This document shows positions 1 to 8,600 of a DNA stretch of 64,000 nucleotides, in pieces. The notes under the pieces were generated by a model that saw only the letters and a list, made by a program, of their open reading frames with translations, was not told the origin of the DNA and searched no databases. Positions within the stretch are counted from its first letter, which is position 1. Each line of letters opens with the position of its first letter. The translations under genes were made by a program, and so were the position numbers. The stretch is from Streptococcus parapneumoniae (lineage in GTDB: Bacteria > Bacillota > Bacilli > Lactobacillales > Streptococcaceae), in the NCBI RefSeq assembly GCF_037076355.1, contig NZ_AP026968.1, forward strand, positions 1,318,501 through 1,382,500, in the 5' to 3' direction.

Positions 1-1369
1 ACAAGCTTGGTTGAGCTGGATTTGCATTATGACTAAAACTTGAAGAAGGACGAGACCCCTGCTTCCCATTCCAATAGGCTTGGGCTGCAGCCAATTCCCC
101 TGCAGACAAAGCGCCTTTTGGTATATAGTGGAAATGATTGCCATGCGGTACAATAAAAGCGTCTCCTGTATCTTCAATCACATCTGTCGGACTAAAGACA
201 TACCCATCATCCGTTGTATAGGCGCCTCCAGTTCCTCGATTCGATGCTTGCGTATTGAGATTAAAGTTTGGTTTAATGGTTGAACTTAGTTTATCTGTAC
301 TGCTTGGTTTCGTATTATCAGAATGCTTTTGAACTGGCTGACCTCCAATTGGTAGATTTCGAGCCAATTTTTCTTCCAAAGCAGACATTTGTGAATACGG
401 AATGAAATGGAAATGATCCCCATGAGGAACTGCGACCCCATTTGCAGTACGTTTTATAATTTGTGCTGGGTCAAATACCAATCCATCAGACTCCACATGA
501 CGTTGGCTAAGTGGCAAAGCGTACAATTCTTGAAGGAGACTAGCTAAATCCTCACTTTGACTTTCAGAATCTGTTGCAGGATTTTGAGGTGTCTCAGATT
601 GACTCGTTCTCACACTAGATCTTGTTTCTCTCCTGCTAGAACGATATTCAACCGTACTTAATTGACCGCCTTTTCCAGATAAGAAGGCTTGGGCAGCAGC
701 TAATTCACTGGCAGACAAATCACTCTTCGGAATATAGTGGAAGTGATTGCCATGAGGAACGATATAGGCATCACCCGTATCTTCTATAATATCAGAGGCA
801 TTAAAGATATAACCATCATCCGTTGTATAGCGTCCTTGGGCTCTGGCTGCAGCAACAGCATTATCTGTACTTGAATTATGATTATGACTATGTTCCTGCT
901 TCTGACGCTTAATCTCTTCTTTTGTCCGAATATTGTCCGCATGGGCGGCATCCTTGAGGTAAACATAGTATTTCCCGTCTACCTTAATGACATAGCCACC
1001 CTTGATTTCATTGACAATATCTGAATCCTTCAACTGATAATTAGGATCTTTCATCAGCAGTTCTTCACTGATAATAGCATCATAAGGAACCTTGCCATTA
1101 TAGTAATGATAATGGTCTCCATGAGAGGTCACATAACCTTGATCCGTAATCTTGATGACAATTTGTTCGGCGTTGATTCCCTCTCTCTTACTGACTTCAT
1201 CTGGTGTCAAATTTTCTGCCTTTTGACCAGCCTGATCACCGTCTATATAAGCAACTCGATTAGACTCTTTCTTAGCCTGACCAGCTTGGTAACGACCAAG
1301 TTCATAGGAACAAACACTTAGGGCAAGGACTGCCACCGAACCTGCTACATATTTTTTATTGATTTTCAT
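1..1369 (-). CDS. phtD: Pneumococcal histidine triad protein, PhtD-like (3' end beyond window)
   Basis: Surface-exposed zinc-binding lipoprotein of the Pht family, thought to help deliver zinc to AdcAII and to bind complement regulators. The first 456 residues are present. A hydrophobic N-terminus ends in L-S-V-C (Cys20), a lipobox-like site. Four HxxHxH zinc motifs are visible: HGDHYH at 83-88, HGNHFH at 206-211, HGDHFH at 316-321 and HGNHFH at 409-414, separated by Ser/Gln/Pro-rich linkers. The ATG has an AGGAAAG Shine-Dalgarno overlapping the stop of adcAII seven bases upstream, so the two are cotranscribed and probably translationally coupled. The family has several close paralogues (PhtA, B, D, E); PhtD is chosen because in pneumococci it sits next to adcAII. 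The reading frame stays open to the window edge. Confidence 0.88.
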   Translation of the reverse strand, partial: MKINKKYVAGSVAVLALSVCSYELGRYQAGQAKKESNRVAYIDGDQAGQKAENLTPDEVSKREGINAEQIVIKITDQGYVTSHGDHYHYYNGKVPYDAIISEELLMKDPNYQLKDSDIVNEIKGGYVIKVDGKYYVYLKDAAHADNIRTKEEIKRQKQEHSHNHNSSTDNAVAAARAQGRYTTDDGYIFNASDIIEDTGDAYIVPHGNHFHYIPKSDLSASELAAAQAFLSGKGGQLSTVEYRSSRRETRSSVRTSQSETPQNPATDSESQSEDLASLLQELYALPLSQRHVESDGLVFDPAQIIKRTANGVAVPHGDHFHFIPYSQMSALEEKLARNLPIGGQPVQKHSDNTKPSSTDKLSSTIKPNFNLNTQASNRGTGGAYTTDDGYVFSPTDVIEDTGDAFIVPHGNHFHYIPKGALSAGELAAAQAYWNGKQGSRPSSSFSHNANPAQPSL

Positions 1370-1376
1370 TCTTTCC

Positions 1377-2294
1377 TCACTTTAATTCTTCTGCTAAAAC
1401 ACTTATATTTTCTTCAAGATTTTCTAGGTAAGTCTTGTCATTTTGTGGGTCTGCCTCTAAAGGATTCAGAGTTTTAAGACCCACACCTGTTGATTTGACA
1501 AGAGTTTCAGCTACTTTTGAAGAAGCATTACTTTCCATAAAAATTGTTTTAACCTTATAGGTTTTAACAAATTCCTGAATTTCAGTTAGTTGTCTTGGAC
1601 TTGGTTCTTGTTCAGGAGAGATGCCTGCAATACCAAGTTGATTGAGTCCAAATCGCTTAGCAAGATAAGAAAAGGCTGTATGTTGTGTTACAAATGTTTT
1701 CTGAGTCGCTTTTTCAAATTTAGGCTGGAATTTCTTAGTCAATTCCTGAGCTTTTTTGATAAAGGCTTGCGCATTTTTTTGATAAGTTTCTTTATGTTCA
1801 CTATCCACCTCTGAAAGTTTATCAGCGATAATTTGCGCTTCTTCACCAGCTTTTTCAGGATCTAGCCAAGTGTGAGGGTCATAGAGCGTTTTTTCATCAA
1901 CTCCATCCCCTGCTTCCACATCCTCTAGTCCAGGGACACGTTCCAAGGTCATTCCCTCAGAAGCCTCTAAAACCTTCACTTTGGATTTTTTTAGATTAGG
2001 ATCTAAACTTCCTGCCCAAGATTCGAGCGTATGAGAATGGTAAACAAATACATCTGCATCATAGATGGCTGCAATATCATTTGCTGAAGGTTCAAAGGAG
2101 TGAATCCCACTACTTGACTGAATCATCCGAACATCATTCAAGTCACCAGATACTTCCTTAACCATAGCGTAGATAGGATAAAAACTGGTCACAATTTTCA
2201 TCCCCTTTCCTGTCTGGCTTTCCTTTTGACTACAGGCTCCTAGCAATAAAAGAAAGACACTTAACAAGACTAAAAATAAATTTTGTTTCTTCAT
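1377..2294 (-). CDS. adcAII: Zinc-binding lipoprotein AdcAII (laminin-binding Lmb family)
   Basis: Extracellular solute-binding lipoprotein that captures Zn2+ for the Adc ABC transporter; homologues in other streptococci are called Lmb. From the ATG at 2294, 305 residues. Signal peptide II ends in L-G-A-C (Cys21). Likely metal ligands by family alignment are His65 (in GIHSFE), His141 (in DPHTWLD), His205 (in TQHTAF) and the acidic residue of NPLE near 280. The upstream in-frame TTG is rejected because AAGGAG lies six bases before this ATG. The gene is immediately upstream of the pht gene and forms an operon with it. An AdcR-like palindrome lies 22 bases upstream of the start, so repression by zinc-loaded AdcR is expected. 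Confidence 0.95.
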   Translation of the reverse strand: MKKQNLFLVLLSVFLLLLGACSQKESQTGKGMKIVTSFYPIYAMVKEVSGDLNDVRMIQSSSGIHSFEPSANDIAAIYDADVFVYHSHTLESWAGSLDPNLKKSKVKVLEASEGMTLERVPGLEDVEAGDGVDEKTLYDPHTWLDPEKAGEEAQIIADKLSEVDSEHKETYQKNAQAFIKKAQELTKKFQPKFEKATQKTFVTQHTAFSYLAKRFGLNQLGIAGISPEQEPSPRQLTEIQEFVKTYKVKTIFMESNASSKVAETLVKSTGVGLKTLNPLEADPQNDKTYLENLEENISVLAEELK

Positions 2295-2316
2295 GAACAA
2301 CTCCTTAACTGTTTAA

Positions 2317-2328
2317 TTAACTAGTAAA
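2317..2328. promoter_or_regulatory. Putative AdcR operator
   Basis: The palindrome TTAACTAGTAAA matches the AdcR consensus TTAACYRGTTAA at 11 of 12 positions (read on the minus strand as TTTACTAGTTAA). It lies between the expected promoter and the Shine-Dalgarno of adcAII. AdcR control of adcAII-phtD is established in pneumococcus; assigning this particular site is by motif only. Confidence 0.7.
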
Positions 2329-2391
2329 CATTCTACTCCTAAAAACTTAATCTGTCAAGATATTTTTAGAAAAAATTTGAAATTTCTTTCA

Positions 2392-2430
2392 CATATAAAA
2401 ATCTGCTGAGTTTCAACAACTCAACAGATT
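2392..2430 (-). terminator. Rho-independent terminator
   Basis: Stem AATCTGTTGAGTT / AACTCAGCAGATT followed on the minus strand by TTTTA. It lies downstream of the permease gene and upstream of adcAII. Confidence 0.7.
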
Positions 2431-2440
2431 CTCACTTTAT

Positions 2441-2636
2441 ATACTCAATGAAAATCAAAGAGCAAATTAGGAAGCTAGCCGCAGACTGCTCAAAGCACGA
2501 CTTTGAGGTTGCAGATAGAACTGACGAAGTCAGCTCAAAACATGTTTTTGAGGTTGTAGATGAAACTGACGAAGTCAGTAACCATACATACGGCAAGGCG
2601 AAGCTGACGTGGTTTGAAGAGATTTTCGAAGAGTAT
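2441..2636. repeat. BOX element (boxA-boxB-boxB-boxC)
   Basis: A 196-bp element bounded by ATACTC and GAGTAT. BoxA, containing the TACGGCAAGGCG core used in BOX typing, is on the right. Two 45-bp boxB copies ending in ACTGACGAAGTCAG are in the middle, and boxC is on the left. The right edge coincides with the last base of the permease stop codon. Confidence 0.9.
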
Positions 2637-4027
2637 TATTCTTCTATGGTAGAATGCTTATAACCATAAGTGAAGTAAATAATACTTCCTATCAACAATG
2701 CAACTAGGAAAGCAAGCCAGGTTTCCATATTATACTGTAACATGAAGGATAGACAAATGATGATTGATAAAATCGGTAATAAGGGTACCAATGGTGTTTT
2801 AAATTCGCCTGCTTTGGGCATGCCTTTTTCTTTCCGTAAGCGAATCAGGCCGTAAGCTAGCATAATCAAGTAGGCTAAGGTACAAATATTTAAGAAGGCT
2901 GCGATACTAGCAAGAGGGAACATTCCTGCTGCTACTGCTGAAGCTAGACCTGTTAAAATAGTAGCATTCTTTGGTACCTTGCTAGTCTTCGTTAGTTCTT
3001 TAAAGGCGGCAGGCATTAAGCCATCGCGCGCTAAACTGTAAATCATACGCGATAGGGCATAGGTCATCGAGATACAAACTGTAATCAAGGTCAAGATAGC
3101 CACTAATGACACATAGTTGGCTGCCCAACTGATCCCAACGCTACGAAGGGCAAAGGCAACGGCATCATTGACATTTAAATGACTATAGTGAACCACACCA
3201 GTCAAAACAAGCGTCACCAAGGCATAGAGAATGGTTACGATAGAAAGCGATAAGACAATCCCTCTAGGAATATTTTTTTGAGGAGTCTTGACCTCATCTA
3301 CAGCCATAGAGATGGATTCAAATCCCAAAAAACCGAAGAACATTAAGGAGGCACCAGCCATAATACCAGTACTAGCACCATAGATTTGTCCAAAACCATA
3401 AGGAGCAAAATTACTCCAATTATCAAGTTTGATATGCCAAATTCCTACTAAAACAAAGAGAGCTAAAGCCGAGAATTTCAAAATAACTAGAATAGAATTA
3501 AAGCGTAAGGCTGCTTTAGCATTGAGTAAAACAAGCGAGGTCACCAAGACCAAGACAAGAATAGGCAATAAATCAACAAATGTCCCTGCTTGAGGATTAA
3601 AGGTACCATTTAAAGGCTGAGGAAGGGCTATCCCGTATTGAGAGAGCAAGCCTTTAAAATAAGCTGCCCAACCCGAAGCTACGCCTGATATGGCTGTCAT
3701 GAACTCCATCATGGTTAACCAACCAGCCAACCAGGCTGGGAATTCTCCTAAAATAGCATAGAGATAACTGTAGGCACCACCTGTAGCAGGTACTCGTGAA
3801 GCAAATTCTGCAAAAAAGAGGGCTGATAATCCCACACACAAGGCAGAAATGACGATTGAAATCACTAGGGCTGGACCAGCAAGTGTGGCAGCTGCAGTAC
3901 CTGTAATTGTAAAGATGCCTGTCCCTACCATGGCTCCGATACCCAGCAAAATCAAATCCCATAACTTCAAATGCCTGTGCATCTCCGTTTTATCCAAACT
4001 TACATTCTTTGTTCTAAATATATTCAT
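2636..4027 (-). CDS. APC-family amino acid permease (cationic amino acid transporter type)
   Basis: Polytopic inner-membrane transporter of 463 residues in the amino acid-polyamine-organocation superfamily. The first helix carries the substrate-backbone motif GIGAMVGTGIF (about residues 29-39), followed by a small-residue stretch typical of CAT/YfnA-like permeases. About 12 membrane segments can be counted, and the C-terminus is cytoplasmic (KHSTIEE). The ATG is preceded by GGAGAAGAAAT. It is probably monocistronic, with terminators on both sides. The stop codon uses the terminal base of a BOX element, so the insertion may have trimmed or replaced the original C-terminal end. The substrate cannot be told from sequence. 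Confidence 0.88.
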   Translation of the reverse strand: MNIFRTKNVSLDKTEMHRHLKLWDLILLGIGAMVGTGIFTITGTAAATLAGPALVISIVISALCVGLSALFFAEFASRVPATGGAYSYLYAILGEFPAWLAGWLTMMEFMTAISGVASGWAAYFKGLLSQYGIALPQPLNGTFNPQAGTFVDLLPILVLVLVTSLVLLNAKAALRFNSILVILKFSALALFVLVGIWHIKLDNWSNFAPYGFGQIYGASTGIMAGASLMFFGFLGFESISMAVDEVKTPQKNIPRGIVLSLSIVTILYALVTLVLTGVVHYSHLNVNDAVAFALRSVGISWAANYVSLVAILTLITVCISMTYALSRMIYSLARDGLMPAAFKELTKTSKVPKNATILTGLASAVAAGMFPLASIAAFLNICTLAYLIMLAYGLIRLRKEKGMPKAGEFKTPLVPLLPILSIIICLSFMLQYNMETWLAFLVALLIGSIIYFTYGYKHSTIEE

Positions 4028-4106
4028 ATTTCTTCTCCAAATAAAATGATGATTCTATTTTACCATAAATATAGGGGATTTGTGACTATTTATAAAATAA
4101 TTTTCT

Positions 4107-4138
4107 AAAAAAATCTGACTACATCTTGTAATCAGATT
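4107..4138 (-). terminator. Rho-independent terminator after the thioredoxin gene
   Basis: Stem AATCTGATTACA / TGTAGTCAGATT followed by TTTTTT on the minus strand, 11 bases beyond the stop codon at 4149. Confidence 0.8.
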
Positions 4139-4148
4139 TTTATCGATT

Positions 4149-4706
4149 CTAGTTCATTTCTTTAAATGCTGCTTCTGCATCCGCATTACTGATAGCACCA
4201 AATTGAATCTTTCCAATCTTTCCTTGACTATCAATTAGGTATTCTGTAGGAATGCTTCGAATTTGATAAGCTTGGAAGGTTGTTGCTTTAGTATCATAAA
4301 GAACTGGGATATCTTTATATCCTTGTTCTTGGAACCATTGTGGGAATTGATTAACAGTTTTTTCACCTTGAATTCCTGGTGCAATGACAGTAAGAATTTC
4401 AAAATCGCGATCTGGTTTTGCAGCTAATTCCATCAACTCAGGCATACTTTTCTTACATGGACCACACCAGGAAGCCCAAAACTTCAAGTAAACCTTTTTA
4501 CCCTTAAAATCAGATAACTTGACTTCTTTACCATCCATGGATTGCAAGGTGAAGTCTGGAGCATCTTTCCCAACAGCAATTTGCTGTACAGGCGTTTCTT
4601 GTTTTGGCTGTTGTGGGGCTTGAGTTTTTTTAGTTTCTTCCTCACCACAGGCTATCAATACAACTAATGACAAGAGACTTAAGCCAGCAAACATTACTTT
4701 TTTCAT
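4149..4706 (-). CDS. etrx2: Extracellular thioredoxin-like lipoprotein (TlpA/ResA family, Etrx2-like)
   Basis: Membrane-anchored thiol-disulfide oxidoreductase on the outer face of the membrane; family members reduce surface proteins such as methionine sulfoxide reductase. The signal peptide ends with a lipobox and Cys near residue 20. A Gln/Pro/Lys linker follows, then an AhpC/TSA-like thioredoxin fold with the catalytic WCGPCK motif (Cys about 81 and 84). The second of two adjacent ATGs is chosen because AGGAG is then six bases away; starting at 4709 would add one Met. The partner CcdA gene lies 11 bases upstream and would deliver electrons across the membrane. The name Etrx2 rests on the adjacent ccdA. 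Confidence 0.85.
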   Translation of the reverse strand: MKKVMFAGLSLLSLVVLIACGEEETKKTQAPQQPKQETPVQQIAVGKDAPDFTLQSMDGKEVKLSDFKGKKVYLKFWASWCGPCKKSMPELMELAAKPDRDFEILTVIAPGIQGEKTVNQFPQWFQEQGYKDIPVLYDTKATTFQAYQIRSIPTEYLIDSQGKIGKIQFGAISNADAEAAFKEMN

Positions 4707-4717
4707 CATTTTCTCCT

Positions 4718-5425
4718 TTATTCAAAAATTCCAGCTAGAACATTTACTTGTCCTAATAGTAACAAAATTCCCATTAAAATAATGAGGAAACCACCAATTT
4801 TCTTCATTAGCATCATATGACGTTTGATTTTACTAAAATAAGGCATGACTAGACCTGAAGCTAGAGCCAAGACCAAGAAAGGAAGAGCCATCCCCAGAGT
4901 GTAAATAAGAGTATAGATAGCACCTTGCCAAGCTCCATTGCCTCCAGAAGCCGCAAGCGCTAAAACAGAACTTAAAACTGGACCAATACAAGGCGTCCAA
5001 CCAAAGCTAAAGGTAATACCGAGTAAAAAGGCTGACCAATAACGATTGGCTTCTGATTTCTTAAAAGTAAAGCTTTTTTGAACCTCTAATTTCTTAAAAT
5101 GAAAAATTTCCATCTGGTGAAGACCCAAAATGATAATAATAGCTCCCATGACATATCGAAACCAATTTGCATAGAGAATATGACCAAAGTAACCAGCACC
5201 AAATCCTAGAATAAAGAAAATGAGAGAAATACCTGCGATAAAGCAAAGCGTTCGAATCAAACCGGACCAAAGAACCTTTCTCCCAAACAAGGAAAAACTT
5301 TTTGCACTTTCCTGATCATCCAATAAAATCCCAGCATAAACTGGCAGAAGTGGAAAAATGCAAGGAGAAAAGAAGGACAAGACCCCTGCTAAAAAAACGG
5401 AGATTGAAAATACTAGCGTTTCCAA
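4718..5425 (-). CDS. ccdA: CcdA-type thiol-disulfide interchange membrane protein
   Basis: Integral membrane protein of 235 residues that moves reducing equivalents from cytoplasmic thioredoxin to the extracellular thioredoxin encoded next to it. The two conserved cysteines lie in the mirrored motifs FFSPCIFPLLP (helix 1) and GWTPCIGPVL (helix 4). Six hydrophobic segments are visible. The frame opens with TTG; no in-frame ATG precedes the first helix and the Shine-Dalgarno is weak, so the exact start is uncertain. Confidence 0.88.
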   Translation of the reverse strand: METLVFSISVFLAGVLSFFSPCIFPLLPVYAGILLDDQESAKSFSLFGRKVLWSGLIRTLCFIAGISLIFFILGFGAGYFGHILYANWFRYVMGAIIIILGLHQMEIFHFKKLEVQKSFTFKKSEANRYWSAFLLGITFSFGWTPCIGPVLSSVLALAASGGNGAWQGAIYTLIYTLGMALPFLVLALASGLVMPYFSKIKRHMMLMKKIGGFLIILMGILLLLGQVNVLAGIFE

Positions 5426-5572
5426 TAAAGAACCAACTTTCTTAAGATTTCTAATCCTATTTTACTATATTCAATTTAATTTGTATGCTTTCTGCTACGC
5501 AAAATCGTATCGGCTACTATTGACCAATCTTTTCTTTTGCTAGTCAAGGCGGATCTTGTCCCCAAAATAGCC

Positions 5573-5608
5573 AAAAAGCAACGACAAGGGTTACTCGTCG
5601 CTGCTTTT
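5573..5608 (-). terminator. Rho-independent terminator of the repeat surface protein gene
   Basis: Stem AAAAGCAGCGAC / GTCGTTGCTTTT followed by a T run on the minus strand, about 45 bases past the stop codon. Confidence 0.8.
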
Positions 5609-5653
5609 GTGAACGAAAATGTCTTTTAGGTCTGACATTTCATAAATTATGTT

Positions 5654-8600
5654 TTACTTGAGTTTGGCAAGGATTGCTTTAAGCTCCTCTACTAGTTTAG
5701 CTTCTGTCTCTGCTGAGCCATTTTCTTCTTTCACGAAATCAAGGGTTTCTTGGAGAAGGTTTTGGGCTTTGGCAAGGACTTTTTTATCTACTTTTTCTGC
5801 ATCTAGCTGTCCGAGAACCTTGGTCAATTCCGTGCTTAATTGCTGGATTTCTGACTCTTTCTTACGGCGAACCAACCAGAAGGCAATCACGCCTAGAAGG
5901 GCGAGTAGACCGACTACAGTCACTCCTGCTGGAACTGAGTTTGTTTCAGTCATCTTATCTGAATCCTTACTATCTTCCGTTCCTTGCTTAGTATCCTTCT
6001 TGTCCTGTGCAGGCTTGCTGTCGCTAGCATTTGCTTTCACATCTTTGAGAGAGTCCAAGGCAGCCTTCACAGACTCTACTGCAGTACGCAGACCTTGCTC
6101 TGTCAAGGCACTATCTTCCAGAGCTTTTTGAGCATCTAGGAGGACAGCCTTGGCTGCATCGATTTTCGAATCAGATACTGTTGCCAAAGCTTTCAAGCGT
6201 TGATCTAACTCTTGAGTCAAGGCACGAAGTTCAGACTTATCAACTTGCTCTTGAGCTGGAGCTTGCGTGCTCGTTGAGCTAGCTGAAGAACTTGCTGCCG
6301 CTCTAGGAGCTTGAGTCGGAGCTGAACTTGGAGCTGGAGCAGGACTTGCAGGTTGACTCGGAGCAGTTGGTTGAGATGGTTGAGGAGCTGGCTCAGATGG
6401 AGCTGTTGGAGTCTCTGTGCCTCCTTGGTCTGGCTGAGTAGGAGTAGAAGGTTGAGGTTGAGGCGTAGGAAGCGGACGTGGAGATGGTTGTGGATTGATG
6501 TTCTTGATAGCATCGATTCCTGCCACTTTTGCCTGTTCTACATCCTTATTTGTTACGCCCTTGTCCACCGCAATCTTAGCATCCTTAGCTTCTTGATCCA
6601 CCTGTTGCAATGCTCTTGACTTGTCCTCAGTTGTCAAATCAAAACGATTCGAAATTTCTGTTTTCTTAGCCTCTGCTGCCGCATTGATCGCTTGTGTCGC
6701 TTCTGCTTTCTTCGTACCTGTGACTGGAACTGATGAAATTGCGCCTAAGCCTGCAGTTTTAGCACTTTCTACGCCAGTATTTGTTGTAGCTTTGCTAATA
6801 TCTGAAATTGCTGCATTCGCTTTTTCCGTTACTGCTGTGGTAGCTGTAGATTTTTCTTCGTCTGTTAACTCTGTTTTCTTCGAAATTTCTGTTTTCTTAG
6901 CCTCTGCTGCCGCATTGATCGCTTGTGTCGCTTCTGCTTTCTTCGTACCTGTGACTGGAACTGATGAAATTGCGCCTAAGCCTGCAGTTTTAGCACTTTC
7001 TACGCCAGTATTTGTTGTAGCTTTGCTAATATCTGAAATTGCTGCATTCGCTTTTTCCGTTACTGCTGTGGTAGCTGTAGATTTTTCTTCGTCTGTTAAC
7101 TCTGTTTTCTTCGAAATTTCTGTTTTCTTAGCCTCTGCTGCCGCATTGATCGCTTGTGTCGCTTCTGCTTTCTTCGTACCTGTGACTGGAACTGATGAAA
7201 TTGCGCCTAAGCCTGCAGTTTTAGCACTTTCTACGCCAGTATTTGTTGTAGCTTTGCTAATATCTGAAATTGCTGCATTCGCTTTTTCCGTTACTGCTGT
7301 GGTAGCTGTAGATTTTTCTTCGTCTGTTAACTCTGTTTTCTTCGAAATTTCTGTTTTCTTAGCCTCTGCTGCCGCATTGATCGCTTGTGTCGCTTCTGCT
7401 TTCTTCGTACCTGTGACTGGAACTGATGAAATTGCGCCTAAGCCTGCAGTTTTAGCACTTTCTACGCCAGTATTTGTTGTAGCTTTGCTAATATCTGAAA
7501 TTGCTGCATTCGCTTTTTCCGTTACTGCTGTGGTAGCTGTAGATTTTTCTTCGTCTGTTAACTCTGTTTTCTTCGAAATTTCTGTTTTCTTAGCCTCTGC
7601 TGCCGCATTGATCGCTTGTGTCGCTTCTGCTTTCTTCGTACCTGTGACTGGAACTGATGAAATTGCGCCTAAGCCTGCAGTTTTAGCACTTTCTACGCCA
7701 GTATTTGTTGTAGCTTTGCTAATATCTGAAATTGCTGCATTCGCTTTTTCCGTTACTGCTGTGGTAGCTGTAGATTTTTCTTCGTCTGTTAACTCTGTTT
7801 TCTTCGAAATTTCTGTTTTCTTAGCCTCTGCTGCCGCATTGATCGCTTGTGTCGCTTCTGCTTTCTTCGTACCTGTGACTGGAACTGATGAAATTGCGCC
7901 TAAGCCTGCAGTTTTAGCACTTTCTACGCCAGTATTTGTTGTAGCTTTGCTAATATCTGAAATTGCTGCATTCGCTTTTTCCGTTACTGCTGTGGTAGCT
8001 GTAGATTTTTCTTCGTCTGTTAACTCTGTTTTCTTCGAAATTTCTGTTTTCTTAGCCTCTGCTGCCGCATTGATCGCTTGTGTCGCTTCTGCTTTCTTCG
8101 TACCTGTGACTGGAACTGATGAAATTGCGCCTAAGCCTGCAGTTTTAGCACTTTCTACGCCAGTATTTGTTGTAGCTTTGCTAATATCTGAAATTGCTGC
8201 ATTCGCTTTTTCCGTTACTGCTGTGGTAGCTGTAGATTTTTCTTCGTCTGTTAACTCTGTTTTCTTCGAAATTTCTGTTTTCTTAGCCTCTGCTGCCGCA
8301 TTGATCGCTTGTGTCGCTTCTGCTTTCTTCGTACCTGTGACTGGAACTGATGAAATTGCGCCTAAGCCTGCAGTTTTAGCACTTTCTACGCCAGTATTTG
8401 TTGTAGCTTTGCTAATATCTGAAATTGCTGCATTCGCTTTTTCCGTTACTGCTGTGGTAGCTGTAGATTTTTCTTCGTCTGTTAACTCTGTTTTCTTCGA
8501 AATTTCTGTTTTCTTAGCCTCTGCTGCCGCATTGATCGCTTGTGTCGCTTCTGCTTTCTTCGTACCTGTGACTGGAACTGATGAAATTGCGCCTAAGCCT

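Noticed and set aside
2448..2663. Open frame within the BOX element at 2441-2636
   Set aside because: It is built from boxB and boxC repeats and has no ribosome site.
5426..5572. Small open frames between ccdA and the terminator
   Set aside because: No ribosome site or coding character; the region looks like the upstream region of ccdA.
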